Assembly (NCBI GenBank): GCA_016617855.1
Contig: JAECUM010093605.1
Location: 1-64,000, forward strand
DNA: 64,000 nucleotides
Source of the DNA: Megalonaias nervosa
Lineage: Eukaryota > Mollusca > Bivalvia > Unionida > Unionidae
Direction of reading: 5' to 3'
Made by a program: the position numbers and the translations under genes. This document shows, piece after piece, positions 35,781 through 45,920 of the stretch (position 1 is the first letter of the stretch; the number at the start of each line of letters is the position of its first letter). The notes under the pieces were generated by a model. The model had not been told where the DNA came from, searched no databases, and worked only from the letters and a program-made list of their open reading frames with translations.

Positions 35781-36176
35781 TTATAAAAAAAAATTAGCAA
35801 GCGATTTTCTGAGAGATTTTTTTTTTACAGACTTTAGGGTGTGAATCAACTTTACGTGTGCAATATGTCGTTGTTGTAGATCTGGATTTTTGTACGCGAC
35901 ATCATGAACGTGGCACGCTTGAGCATTCATTGGATACTATCCAGGTCTTGGCTGATCTTTCTCGTCAAGTCGGATATCAAGTCGGGTTCCAGGACCACAG
36001 TAATTATATCCAGGAACATGCTTCTCGCCAGGATACTTAGCCCATGGAGTTCCTGGCTATTTTCCCAGTGAAGCAGCGATATCTCCGCCTGTTTCATGAG
36101 AAATCAATCTGTACTTTTTTGTACCACATTTCACACACTTACCTGTAAGTGCACGCTTTTTATTCCTCGTTGACAT
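35781..36176 (-). pseudogene. viral element: phospholipase A2-domain protein, two in-frame TAG stops
   Basis: A single minus-strand frame of about 131 codons from ATG 36,176 to TAA at 35,781-35,783. It opens with a basic stretch and a CVKC pair that suits a zinc knuckle. A proline-rich segment and the calcium loop YCGPGT (35,985-36,002) follow, then the catalytic HDVAY (35,892-35,906). This HDxxY arrangement is that of parvovirus VP1 phospholipase A2, which breaches the endosome during entry. Two TAG codons (before the PGTPWAKYPG segment and before YPMNAQ) break it. Its strand and position beside the integrase are unusual for a capsid protein. Confidence 0.78.
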
Positions 36177-36261
36177 TGTTTTTAATCCACTGGTGGGGGT
36201 GGGTGCTCTGCATCGAACACAATATAGATTCATATTATTATTATATATTCCTGCAACATGA
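36177..36261. promoter_or_regulatory. divergent intergenic region, PLA2 / packaging ATPase
   Basis: 85 bp lie between two divergent starts, with an AT-rich TATTATTATATATTCC segment that could act as a TATA region for the ATPase gene. This is inferred from layout. Confidence 0.35.
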
Positions 36262-36944
36262 ATGCCATTGATTTCTCAGAGACACGAAAGCAAGAGAAAA
36301 AAGCATCATCCAGCGCTACCAAATTCTATCAGAGCAATTATCATAGGTCCATCTGGGTCTGGTAAGACTCAATTGTTGCTTAACCTGATAATGAGATGGC
36401 TCAAGTGGGATAAGTTGTATTTAGTGGCACCATCAGTAGATGATCACCGATGCTACGACTACGACGTGCTTAAAGATTTTAATGAAAATGAAAAATTGTT
36501 GGACGAAGACGGTAATGATATTATTGACTTTATCACCAATATTGATGATGCTCCATGTGTGGATGATCTCGATGGATGTATTAATAATCTTGTAGTGTAT
36601 GACGATGTGATGCTAGACAAAAAATCAAATCCAGCTCGGATATTTTCCCGAGGCAGACAAAAAACACTGATATTATATATGTTACTCAGCGATATACACA
36701 AATACCTAAAGAGATTAGAGATAACTGCAATCTTCTAGTTGTCTTTAATGGTGTTGATACCCACACACTAAGAAACATCCACCAGACTTGCTGTTAAGGT
36801 GATATGGATATGATTAAGTTTAAAAATTTCTTTTCAAACGCACATTCGATTCCTCATGGATTTATCACGATGAATTTGCATGATCCTCGGTGGCGATATC
36901 GCATAGGTCTCGATAAAATTTTGGTTGAGAGACCTGTCACTTAA
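36262..36944 (+). pseudogene. viral element: FtsK/HerA-type packaging ATPase, frameshifted
   Basis: Walker A is GPSGSGKT (36,346-36,369) and Walker B is LVVYDD (36,589-36,606), followed by an ARIFSRGR segment. This is the layout of A32-like DNA-packaging ATPases of Polintons and large DNA viruses, which pump the genome into the capsid. The open frame ends at 36,738, but homologous-looking sequence continues in another frame from about 36,680 (RDNCNLLVVFNGVD), with a TAA near 36,796, and ends at TAA 36,942-36,944 inside the inner edge of the right TIR. An ATG four bases upstream (36,258) is in a different frame. Confidence 0.83.
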
Positions 36945-37187
36945 CCACGTCGCTACCTACATCAGCAGGGAGGCGACGACCAACAGTGAGTGTCCTGTGT
37001 CGGAAAACGAGAACATATAAAAATTTGAAAATACAAACATCAAAAGAAAAAATAACAAAAATGCGCTAATCCGGTTAGAGGCCTCGGTTTAGCGCTATCG
37101 ACCTTGCATTTTTATTTTTTGTAGGAAGCTTTATTTTCAAAAACGGACTGCTCTAAAAAGTGGTCTGTTCACCCCCCCCCCCGCTGC
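36938..37187. repeat. right terminal inverted repeat
   Basis: The inverted partner of 25,220-25,469. The outer end is a C tract (37,172-37,182) followed by GCTGC. The packaging ATPase stop overlaps its inner edge by a few bases. Confidence 0.92.
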
Positions 37188-37204
37188 TCAAATTGCTTTA
37201 TACC
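37188..37204. repeat. right half of the interrupted target repeat, with right target duplication
   Basis: TCAAATTGCTTTATA continues the repeat broken at 25,219. Joined to the left half minus one TCAAAT, it reproduces the order seen at 18,494-18,560 in reverse complement. Confidence 0.85.
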
Positions 37205-37234
37205 AACACTTTAAAAACCATGTTATTTTTAACG

Positions 37235-37272
<38 letters not shown>

Positions 37273-37278
37273 TGTGTG

Positions 37279-37350
<72 letters not shown>
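37235..37350. repeat. GT then AT microsatellite
   Basis: A GT run with one AA interruption passes into an AT run. Confidence 0.97.
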
Positions 37351-37352
<2 letters not shown>

Positions 37353-39745
37353 GAGACAAGCAAGACATGAACTAATATTATTTCCTGTTAGTTCGATCAT
37401 AGCACAGGTCTTAAAATGTTTTAGTCAATAATAAACGTGAAAGAAAAGAAAAATGCATCATTTGGTTGTAATTTATTGTTTCATGCACTATTTCATTCGC
37501 ATTCTCTTTGTACCTTTCCGAAAGTATCAAATACATCTCATCGGGAATGGATCCGATCAACTGTTTAAGACGAAAGATAGACTGGCTTTCATCTACTACA
37601 CTGATAAATTTGGTTTGGGAAGCAGGCGGGGGGGGGGGGGCAGGTTTTGATACAATAGACTACTGATTAAATATTTTTTTCACTACTATTTGCTGTAATT
37701 TGCTTGAGAACCAGTCTAATTTTGCACTTGCGCACAGATCTGAAATGCCATACCAATAAACATCTTGTTACCAAAACAATATGGCGGCATGAACTATAGT
37801 TAGCATTTCATCAGTAGTAATTCCCGGTATCTAGGGGCATTTTTCCATCCAGCTATGGAAACTGAACATCACTAGGATTGCAATACGTAAAGAGCATCAA
37901 CAAAACGACATTTTGACCAACCGAAATGCTGTCGGGAGCTTATTCGTATCCTTTATTTATGTGAATCATATTAGAGCGACTTGGAGGTTTTCTCAGAAAG
38001 TTAGAAAGCTAGAGGAATACACGGGTATTTGACGCGAACTTGATACTAAAATACGCCAAAATGGGCGAATTCTTAAGCATAGAATGAAGAGAGCGATTTT
38101 AAGACCCTGCTAATACATATACATTAAGTAACTCCTTTGGTTATGTATTTAAGAAGGGTCCCACTGTCTGTACTGTAGTGTCTTCACTCTGCTGTAGTAC
38201 AGACTGTACAACGATGTTTTAATACCTATTTTGATGTGTTAGTGTTTTGGGATTTGATCGCACCTATTCAGAAAATACTGCAACTAAACTATTGCAAACA
38301 GAACACATCAGTGGACCTATAAACCAATTTTCGATACCAATATTTCTCATGGTTCTTTGATTGTTAACTTAAGGTTGGCCGACTGGGTTGTTTAGCAATA
38401 TGTTTTAATTATTTCCATATCAAATTCAACATTTGACAGCTTTTAAATCCAGGTGTAATCACACAACTCTGCCTCCTGTCTCCATTTCAAATCACTGGGC
38501 AAAATTGGTAGGTAATCACTTGTTCCATCAATATTAACTGACTGATCAGATGTGCCTTTGATAATTCAAAATGACTGCTTTGGCCAAGTGACTGCGAACA
38601 AGTGGGGATATGTCATGTTATTGTCGCATGATAAGAAATTTTCATGTAGTATTTATTCATGGTTCAACAATGTATCATATATATAGCAACTTGGACAAAA
38701 TGATTTTACATTTAATGCAAATTGTTCAGAATGTCCTCAGTACCAATACACATTTGGGGCCTTGATTTATTGCACTCATAATACCCTTAAACTTTTTATG
38801 ATTTGTGCCAATTTAAATATCAAGACATCCAGTAGTTGTGGAGGAACATATTAATTTACTTTGTAGCTCAGGCTTATTTTTCAATATTGTTTTAAGGGAT
38901 ACATTAAATGTCATAAATTATGAATATTATGGGGGTGGGAATCACAGAGTGCGTAAAAGTGAGTATACTAGGGGTAGCTAGTGTTGCAGTGTTTGTTCTT
39001 TTACAAGTTGGGTACAATTTACACTCATGTACAGATTATGCACTGGGATACTCAACAAAACACAGGAGACAAGACCTACTCACAGTTTTGGAGACATGCT
39101 ACATTTTGTTTCAGCTGCCTTATGGGAACAACATGGGTTTGTATTCCTGTATATGATGCATACTTGAAGTCCATACATACATATGGACCTCCCAAATAGG
39201 AGGCATTTCCTCCTAAGATAAGGGGTGCCACCCCATCACTCACTGAAATCCACATAGATGCATTCCAGTGTGGTATATTTGCAATAATGCTGCCTGTGAT
39301 CAAGTGACTGAACTGGCATAAGCAGGTCAATGACAATTGTTAATTTCAAGCAGCATAAAACAACTAACACCCCTTTAATTCTGTCAGCAGGATTGGTTAG
39401 CTTCAGTGTTTAAAGTTTGTCGATATGGATATACTATGTTTGGTCAGAATTAATTACAAAAGGATTAGTGATTATTTGGTTATGGTTGGATTTCTAAAGA
39501 GCTCAGTGAGCATAAAACCAGGTGGTTTGGCTTTGGTGTTTAAAGTTTGTTGAGGTGTTTAAACTTGTATTATCTCCCAATTCTAAAACACCCAAATCTA
39601 AGCAACCAAAATATTACATGTAATTCAGTGAAGAATGGAAATAGGAATTTCAGTTATTGAAATGAAGTTCAAAGAATGAGTATGCATTCTGCACTTTCCA
39701 TAAAGCTGACTTTCAAATCTGCTATGGTGGCAAAAATGACATTTC
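37351..39745. other. intergenic with a dispersed repeat
   Basis: About 38,445-38,640 is a diverged copy of the repeat at 7985-8230. A poly-G tract lies near 37,629-37,640. Short open frames near 38.9-39.3 kb overlap on both strands and have no motif. No gene is supported. Confidence 0.5.
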
Positions 39746-40867
39746 CATAGCTGCCAACTGTCCTGTTTTTTCCGTATTTGTCCCGTATTTTGGACCTGAA
39801 TACAGGTGTAGGTTTTTTTTTGCAAAAAGTACGTTTTTTAATTTTAAAAAAATAATAAAAACTTTCCTTGCAATTTTCAGTTTAAAACGGGCACTTGGTT
39901 CCATTCTGATAGAAATGTATTGCATGTATATAGGAATACAGTTCTACAATATGATTGGTTTATTCAAAATCGAGGCTACCATGCCTGTCTTTATCCGCCA
40001 TATTGGATTTCGCAAACAGTTACCGCTACCACTGTGTCTCGTCTTCGTAATATTCAGCTTCTAATTATGTTGAATAGGAAAGCAGAATATTCAGAATTTT
40101 CACCAGAAAAGACAAGAAAACAGAACTGAAAGGACAATTGTGCCGTCTTGTTTAGATTTGTGAAATCATCTAGTAAAGGAGAAGAATTTACATTTTGGAA
40201 ATTGTGTAATGTGATTTCGCTATTGGGCATGGAGGTGCACATGAAATACAAGAGCACGAAAAAGCTAATAAACATCAGCTTGCTGTTTCATCATACACAA
40301 CTCAGCCTGAACTTGGATGTATATAAATACCAGAGAGAACCTTGATGTAATTCGATCGAAATTCGGTTTATTAAATTTCTTTTAGAAATGAACCTTCCTC
40401 TTTCAGTTACTAGTGTTGCTGACGATTTATTTTGCACACGTTTTCCAGACGGTAAAATTGCAAAGGATTACTCGTATGCTAGAATGAAAACAGTTCAGTA
40501 AGAAAATCACACAGAATTGAGATTATCAATGACAGTTGGTACATTGGAATTGACAATAATTGAAAAAATAAACAAGGTGTGGAAAATGTTCCTATAAACA
40601 GCCTGTGCCTGAGTGTGTTGCACTCTTGCAATTTCTGAATGGGCACCCGAATGAAACAGGGTGCCCATCCAGATGGTGCAAGTGTGCAACACATGCATCT
40701 TTGACATTAAATAATTATGTAAGTCACTGTCCTATCTTACTGATGGTTGTATATGTTGTAAGTAGTTACATATGCATTAAAATTTTAAAAATCAGTATTT
40801 GGTCCTGAAAATCAGTATTTTTGTCATAAGCAATCAGTATTTTTGTACTTGGGGGTTGGCAGCTATG
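39746..40867. mobile_element. TIR transposon with perfect 13 bp ends and 6 bp target duplication
   Basis: The ends are CATAGCTGCCAAC (39,746) and GTTGGCAGCTATG (ending 40,867), perfect inverted repeats, with CATTTC directly outside both. Both subterminal regions repeat a CGTATTTG / CAGTATTTTTG motif. Inside, around 40,060-40,320, + strand frames read SSSKGEEFTFWKLCNV and later HMKYKSTKK, which resemble a decayed zinc-finger N-terminus of a hAT-type transposase. The 6 bp duplication is not the 8 bp expected of hAT, so the superfamily is uncertain. Confidence 0.7.
40614..40693. repeat. hairpin-forming inverted repeat, 35 bp arms
   Basis: The arms begin TGTGTTGCACTCTTGCA and end TGCAAGTGTGCAACACA, with GGGCACCC / GGGTGCCC next to a 10 bp loop. 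It is a foldback insertion inside the TIR transposon. It explains the matching open frames on both strands. Confidence 0.8.
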
Positions 40868-41170
40868 CATTTCACATCATGCAGCATATTAAATGTGACA
40901 ACAAATGTGCCATCACTGAAATCTTTGTTTGCAGAATCTACATCAAATGTGGATAAAGATGTACATTTTGAGACATGGTTTGCCAATTTTATAGCCCATT
41001 TTACAGTAGTAAATCATTTTTCAGATCTAGTCAAAGTATTGTTCGATGACTTGAAAATCTCATACAAACAGACAAAAAGTTTTCGCATAGTGCCCAACCT
41101 TGAGATCCTCAGTGAAATAAGAAAGTCGAAGACATGGACTGCTGTGAAAAATTCACCACTTTCATTTTAA
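40868..41170 (+). pseudogene. hAT-like transposase relic
   Basis: The open frame contains SLKSLFAESTSNV and FETWFANFIAHFTVVNHFSD, resembling the segment after the zinc finger in hAT-like transposases (a conserved W/F-FxxFI...DHFxxL pattern). It lies just outside the TIR element, so either the TIR element is nested in a larger hAT relic or the two are unrelated neighbours. Only about 75 residues are alignable by eye. Confidence 0.4.
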
Positions 41171-42082
41171 TTCCTGTCTATTTTGAAATAAAAACTCAAA
41201 ATATGTCCAACAATAGCTTATTTTATGTCACATGTATGTCTCTATATATTCATAATCATCTTTATCCTTTGTGAGACATAAGGCCACAAAAATATTAGGT
41301 ACATATACTATTTTAAACACATAAGCATTTTTGCTTTAAATTGACACATTTTATTCAAAACTTTTTTCTCAAGCTAATACTTTGCGTACCCTAAAAAATG
41401 CTTTACTGATATGTATCTAAGATATTCTACTTATTCATGCTTATAGTGCAGTCTCCATTAAATAATGCCAGCCTATTTCCTATATGTCACTGACCTAGAC
41501 ATGGTTGCCAGTTAGCTTATGATGTCTTATGTGATATCTGTGATTTTAGATATTTTAATCATTCTCTGTTGTGTTACACCATTAAAGATGTGAACAGATA
41601 TCAGGGTACATGGGTACCTGCCCATAGATAATAACCAAGGTAATAAAATGAGCCATAGGGTACCCATTAACCATGAACAATTTTTCTGCCAGTGCTTTTA
41701 AAGTCAACACTCACTTTGTTTTCAAGTTGACAAACCATTTGATTGAGCTGCAAATACCTGTACTTTTTCAGTGCCAAGCAGAGGTATACCTCTTCCTCTA
41801 AATAATTGACCTTAACCCTCTAGTTTGTTTTCCCATGTGACAGCTCTTTTACTGAACCATGAGTGTGGTACAGCGGCAAGTAACAAAGGGTGATTATTTG
41901 ATCTTGCCGCACATTTGACATTTGTTCAGTTGCAAACCTGATTAGATTTCACAAATTGTTTGATCAAGTGGTACTTACAAAGCTCCAGCTTTGTCTCTAA
42001 AGATCCACATATGACACTGAGAATGAGGAAAAGGGAGTCCGATAATATTAATGATGGCTAGACCACTACGATTTACTGGACA
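41171..42082. other. intergenic, upstream of the CEP126-like gene
   Basis: No gene or clear repeat is seen. The stretch may include the promoter and 5' untranslated region of the CEP126-like gene, but no element can be named. Confidence 0.4.
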
Positions 42083-42153
42083 ATGATGGAGAATTTCAGA
42101 ACTTTATCAGAAAATGATGATGAATTCTTGGACTTTCTACCAGGTGACATTAG
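42083..42153 (+). CDS. CEP126: candidate first coding exon of the CEP126-like gene
   Basis: ATGATGGAG begins an open stretch (MMENFRTLSENDDEFLDFLPGD) that ends ATTAG|GTTGTG with two bases of a split codon. That phase is exactly what the exon at 43,919 needs. The donor is weak (GTTGTG) and there is no independent support, so a start elsewhere upstream is equally possible. Confidence 0.33.
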
Positions 42154-43918
42154 GTTGTGACATTGATAGGATACTGTGAATTAAAAAATGCTGACTTAAC
42201 TTCAGGTGTGTACACATTTAATATGATTTTCCTTTCATCAGGTACCCGGGTAACCGATTGTTAGAATCAACGGGTACCTGGTAGAATTTTCTAAACTTTT
42301 GACAGCTTTATTGACTATGGACTATCTTACATGCCTGTCTGTTTTAATATTGGCAGACTTGATTTATGTTGTGTCAGTAACGTAGCTCATCTAGTGTTCT
42401 TAGTGTTATCTGTAAGCTACCTTAGCACAATGTTACTGCACCAGACTTGCTAACAAATGGGTGCAGGGTTGAATCCAACCATCAGATCAGCATGGGTCAG
42501 CTACTGTAGTGTGCCCTTGGGAAAGGCATTTTGCTAAAGTTGCCTTGGGCTAAGTAGACTTATGTCGCTGTTCTGTAAAACTGATGTTAAAGCTTCTTGT
42601 ACATGTATCTTATATTGTAATAGGTAGGCAGTTTAACTATGTATATTTTCAGTATTTGATCATAGAACTGTTAGTAAATGGTCCTTTATAATAAAATTTT
42701 CATGTGTTATAGAAGGGGTCAGTGTCTTCAACATTTGCAGACAATATATGTGAGCATTTTCATGACTACCAACTGTTATCTAAATCCAGATAGTAGTCTA
42801 TATGGTTTTTCACTTATATTTAATTTTCACATATCCACACTTCATCAGTAATCTTTTGAGCTGTTTTGATTCATGGTTTTATTTCACAAATAGACAATGT
42901 AACTCTCAGAACTTTGGTAGTTATCATGCACAGAATGTACTATGTACATGTAGCTACTAAACAGCATCAATATTTCCAAATTTTGACCATCTAGACCTAC
43001 ATTCAAAAATTTGTACAGTAACTTAGCTAATTGTATTAATAATATATATTTTTAATTACCTGTTAATTAACGTGTAGTTTCATGTTTATAAGTAGAAAAA
43101 TGTGGTTGCCTTCTGAAGGAGTACTTGCAGATTTTTTCCTGTGGTTGCTACCTAACAAATGGCAGAATTTTCTATCCTTTAATTGGAATTTAGCAGGGAT
43201 GGTATATAAGCACCTGTCAACATCTGTACAGTAAGAAATTTAAGTTTCCAAGGGCCATGTCAGGAGAATCTGTTTGCTCAGACAGCCCATGGGAGATCTT
43301 TCACTATCACTTTATTACAAACTCCATATAAGGCAGTGTGCAAAGAAAAGCTATGTTTTTACAGATAATCAGCTGTTGAATGACCTGCATTATCTTTACA
43401 AAGTTTTGCAAGGAAAACAGTTTTGATAGTAAAGAAGCCTATCAGTTTTGGCATGAAAAGGACACTGGTCAATGTCTTTGCCACTGAAGTAAGAAAAAAT
43501 GGTTTCAGCATAAAAATTTCAGTTATTGACTAATAGTATGTAACCAAAGATTGAGAATGACTAACACATTTAATAAGAAAGAACCCTATTCATTTTAGGG
43601 TCAAAAGGTCAAAGGTTGAGATTACTTTTACTGAAAAAAGTTAGTTACACCATTCTATTTCCTACATAGAGGATGAGTGAGTGAATGATAAGTCAGCGAC
43701 TGTAAAGCTAGTGACATACAGCAATAGTATGCAATGTAGTTATTAAAATTGAAGCAATTGACCCAGTATGATATACTTTTGTTTGACAAATGTTCAGCAG
43801 TCTTTCAATAATAAAGTGCTTATTTATTTTGTACGAGTCAAATAAACAGTTTGTTTGAAAATGATAATATTTGCTTTCTGAATCACATGTGTGTATCATT
43901 TTCCTTAATTTCCTACAG
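42154..43918. other. putative first intron of the CEP126-like gene
   Basis: AT-rich sequence with no coding support; it would be intronic if the candidate exon at 42,083 is right, and 5' flank otherwise. Confidence 0.35.
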
Positions 43919-44041
43919 AAAACATTATAAAACTATTGAACGTCAAAATGTTGAAACACTGAAAGAACTATCAACTCAGGAAAAGCTAGATTCTATAGCT
44001 AAGGCTCGCAAGTTGTCCCTGGAAACTAACAGGAGGCGGAG
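43919..44041 (+). CDS. CEP126: CEP126-like gene, exon with N-terminal coiled coil
   Basis: Acceptor TTCCTACAG and donor CGGAG|GTATAT. It reads KHYKTIERQNVETLKELS, then AKARKLSLETNRRRR. The last part matches the RARKYFVESNRRKK-type block near the N-terminus of vertebrate CEP126 (KIAA1377), a protein of the centrosome, pericentriolar satellites and base of the primary cilium. It starts with one base and ends with two bases of split codons; the latter is completed by the exon at 45,772. Confidence 0.75.
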
Positions 44042-45771
44042 GTATATCTATTTTCCTTCATTATGCCTCATTTGCCTAATTTATTGGAGGTCAGGTGTGA
44101 GTAGGTAGATACATAATGTTACATACGTGTAATGTTGATGACACATGGGAATTCTTCATTTAAATCTGGGTCAGAAGGCCCCTTTTTTATTGATCACCTC
44201 ATGAAATGTCAATGTTTTGGAAGACCGTCTATAATGAAGACCACTGTATTTTGAAGACCACCTCTCATGAAAAGCCAGATTTTTTGTCCATGGATCAACT
44301 TTTTGTTTTTCCATTAATGTGATAACCTCAGTTGAGGAACCTGTCCACCAGTCTTGAGGGACAGGCTTGTGGGCAGAAGAGTTTGTCTCTACAAGACAGG
44401 TGATAGCTGAAATTTTTCTTTGCACTTAATATCTATCTACCTATCCGTCCATACAATGTATCCAGAAATAATTGAAGTAATAATTCAACTCCAGTGAAGG
44501 AAAATAATCTTATGAGATTTGTATTGATATCCCAGTAACTTGTATGTTTGTGTTGAGTATTGCTCTGTTGTCTTTGTTTATACTATCGTGACACATTACT
44601 CCACAAGGCTGCATTTGTGGTAAATGAACTTTGGTTCCCTGTTTTTATTTTCTCACTTAGACAGCAGAAGGGGGCACATAATATTGCTTTGATACAGTCA
44701 GTCCATACTTCTGCATGTCTGTACATCTATCCCAATTCCAGAAGATCAGGGTCAGTGTCGTTTTTTCTACCGATTGTTCCAATCAAACGGTTTCTGCAGG
44801 TCCTGGAATCCTAGAAATGTTTTGGAATTTAAAAAATAAATTTCATTGGCCTTATAAGGTCATGGAATTTCTCGAAAACCTTGCAAAGCTTTGGAAAAGT
44901 CGTTTCTGAGAATGGAATTCAAAAAATTGATAACTGATAATTTTATAGAGTGCTGAGCACTGATTGAAAAAAACTCGTTCCAAACATGACAATTAAGTTA
45001 CTCGAAAAGTTTTGGAAAAGTCATGGAATTTGTTTTCTTTTTAAGTCTGCAGGAACCATGAACAAAGTACATAGACCCACATGCGCTTTTGCATTATGCA
45101 CTGGCAAATCTTAGTCCTAGCAGTTTGCAGTTAGATTAGACTTAGATGTCAGTGCATTCAGTGTTTTCTAAAGGTTCTTTTCAGGCAGAATTCTTAAACC
45201 CCAATTTTATTGAATTTTGTTCAATGAGACTTCAGATTAGTAACACAACTGTTACTGTAACCATGGTTCGTACAACCTTGAAAAATCCTTGAATTTGTGA
45301 GATTGCCTTGAAAACTCCACGATTTTGTAAAAAGTTAATTTTATGCTTGAAAAGTCAATGAATTTCTTGGCAAACTCTAAGTTTGGGGAATACAAAAAGA
45401 TTAAAATGGAATTAAAGATATAACTTTCTAAATGAGTAATTTTCCTAAATTACATATCTTCAAAAAATAATAGCTAAATACATAAAAATGGAATAGAATT
45501 ACAGTTGTGTAGATCATATGATAGATGACTCTGGCAGTTGCTAAATGGAGTAGTGTTTAAGGAATGTGTTTTTTCTTAAACTTTCTGCCCATTAATTTAG
45601 TGATAAGCAAATTAACACATAAAGGATGTTACATTTTCATAAGAAAGAATAAAAAATACAAAAAAGTTTTGGTTTTTGGGGCTACATAAACCATGGTAAC
45701 AGTACATCACGCAGTCGTTGTGTAATCAGTTTCATCCCTGTCACTCTGTGATCTTTGTTGTTGTTTTGAAG
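44042..45771. other. intron of the CEP126-like gene
   Basis: It holds the TIR repeat at 45,254-45,703 and a related GAAAAGT/TGGAATTT-rich segment at about 44,790-45,060. The minus-strand open frame near 44.2-44.4 kb has no motif. Confidence 0.6.
45254..45703. mobile_element. short TIR element (CCTTGAAAA family)
   Basis: The ends are ACTGTAACCATGGTT and, in reverse complement, ACTGTTACCATGGTT. The interior repeats CCTTGAAAAATCCTTGAATT-like words, a pattern seen in interspersed repeats of many aquatic invertebrates. No coding sequence. Confidence 0.65.
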
Positions 45772-45920
45772 AGCATTAGCTGTAAAGAGGAAAGTCGAGG
45801 CTCAGAAGGAGGAAAAACGGCGCAAGCATATTCTCACCAAAAGACGAGAAAAACAGCGTGAAGCTACTGAAAAGTATCAGCGGTGCCACATAGGTAGTCG
45901 CCCTTCAAGTGGCTCAAGCG
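45772..45920 (+). CDS. CEP126: CEP126-like gene, charged coiled-coil exon
   Basis: After acceptor TTTGAAG the exon encodes ALAVKRKVEAQKEEKRRKH, then LTKRREKQREATEKYQRCH, and ends AGCG|GTAGGT. This matches the Lys/Arg/Glu coiled coil of CEP126, whose EEVTEKFQRAH block is mirrored by REATEKYQRCH. The region is thought to mediate centrosome targeting. The phase (one base in, one base out) joins cleanly to 44,041 and 48,314. Confidence 0.82.

Larger units (their letters stand above)
25220..37187. mobile_element. endogenous Polinton/Maverick-like (adintovirus-like) element, degenerate
   Basis: The element is 11,968 bp with about 250 bp terminal inverted repeats and a 6 bp target duplication. It holds hallmark genes: jelly-roll capsid protein, small capsid-associated protein, adenain-type protease, family B polymerase joined to an SF1 helicase, DDE integrase and packaging ATPase, plus a phospholipase A2 protein and two HNH modules. 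Virion genes lie on the + strand at left; the integrase and PLA2 genes are on the minus strand at right. Polintons are usually 15-20 kb, so this is compact. Frameshifts and stops in nearly every large gene show it is defective. This is a remnant of an animal virus-like element, not a live virus. Confidence 0.92.

Noticed and set aside
25500..36944. Adenovirus or adomavirus insertion instead of a Polinton
   Set aside because: The DDE integrase, 6 bp duplication, long TIRs and A32-type ATPase fit Polinton/adintovirus elements; the protease and capsid resemblance to adenoviruses is shared ancestry.
38920..39336. Overlapping open frames on both strands as an exon of the CEP126-like gene
   Set aside because: No coiled-coil or family motif, no matching splice phase, and frames on opposite strands overlap.
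44171..44425. 84-codon minus-strand frame in a CEP126-like intron
   Set aside because: No motif, opposite strand to the gene and AT-rich surroundings typical of the intron.
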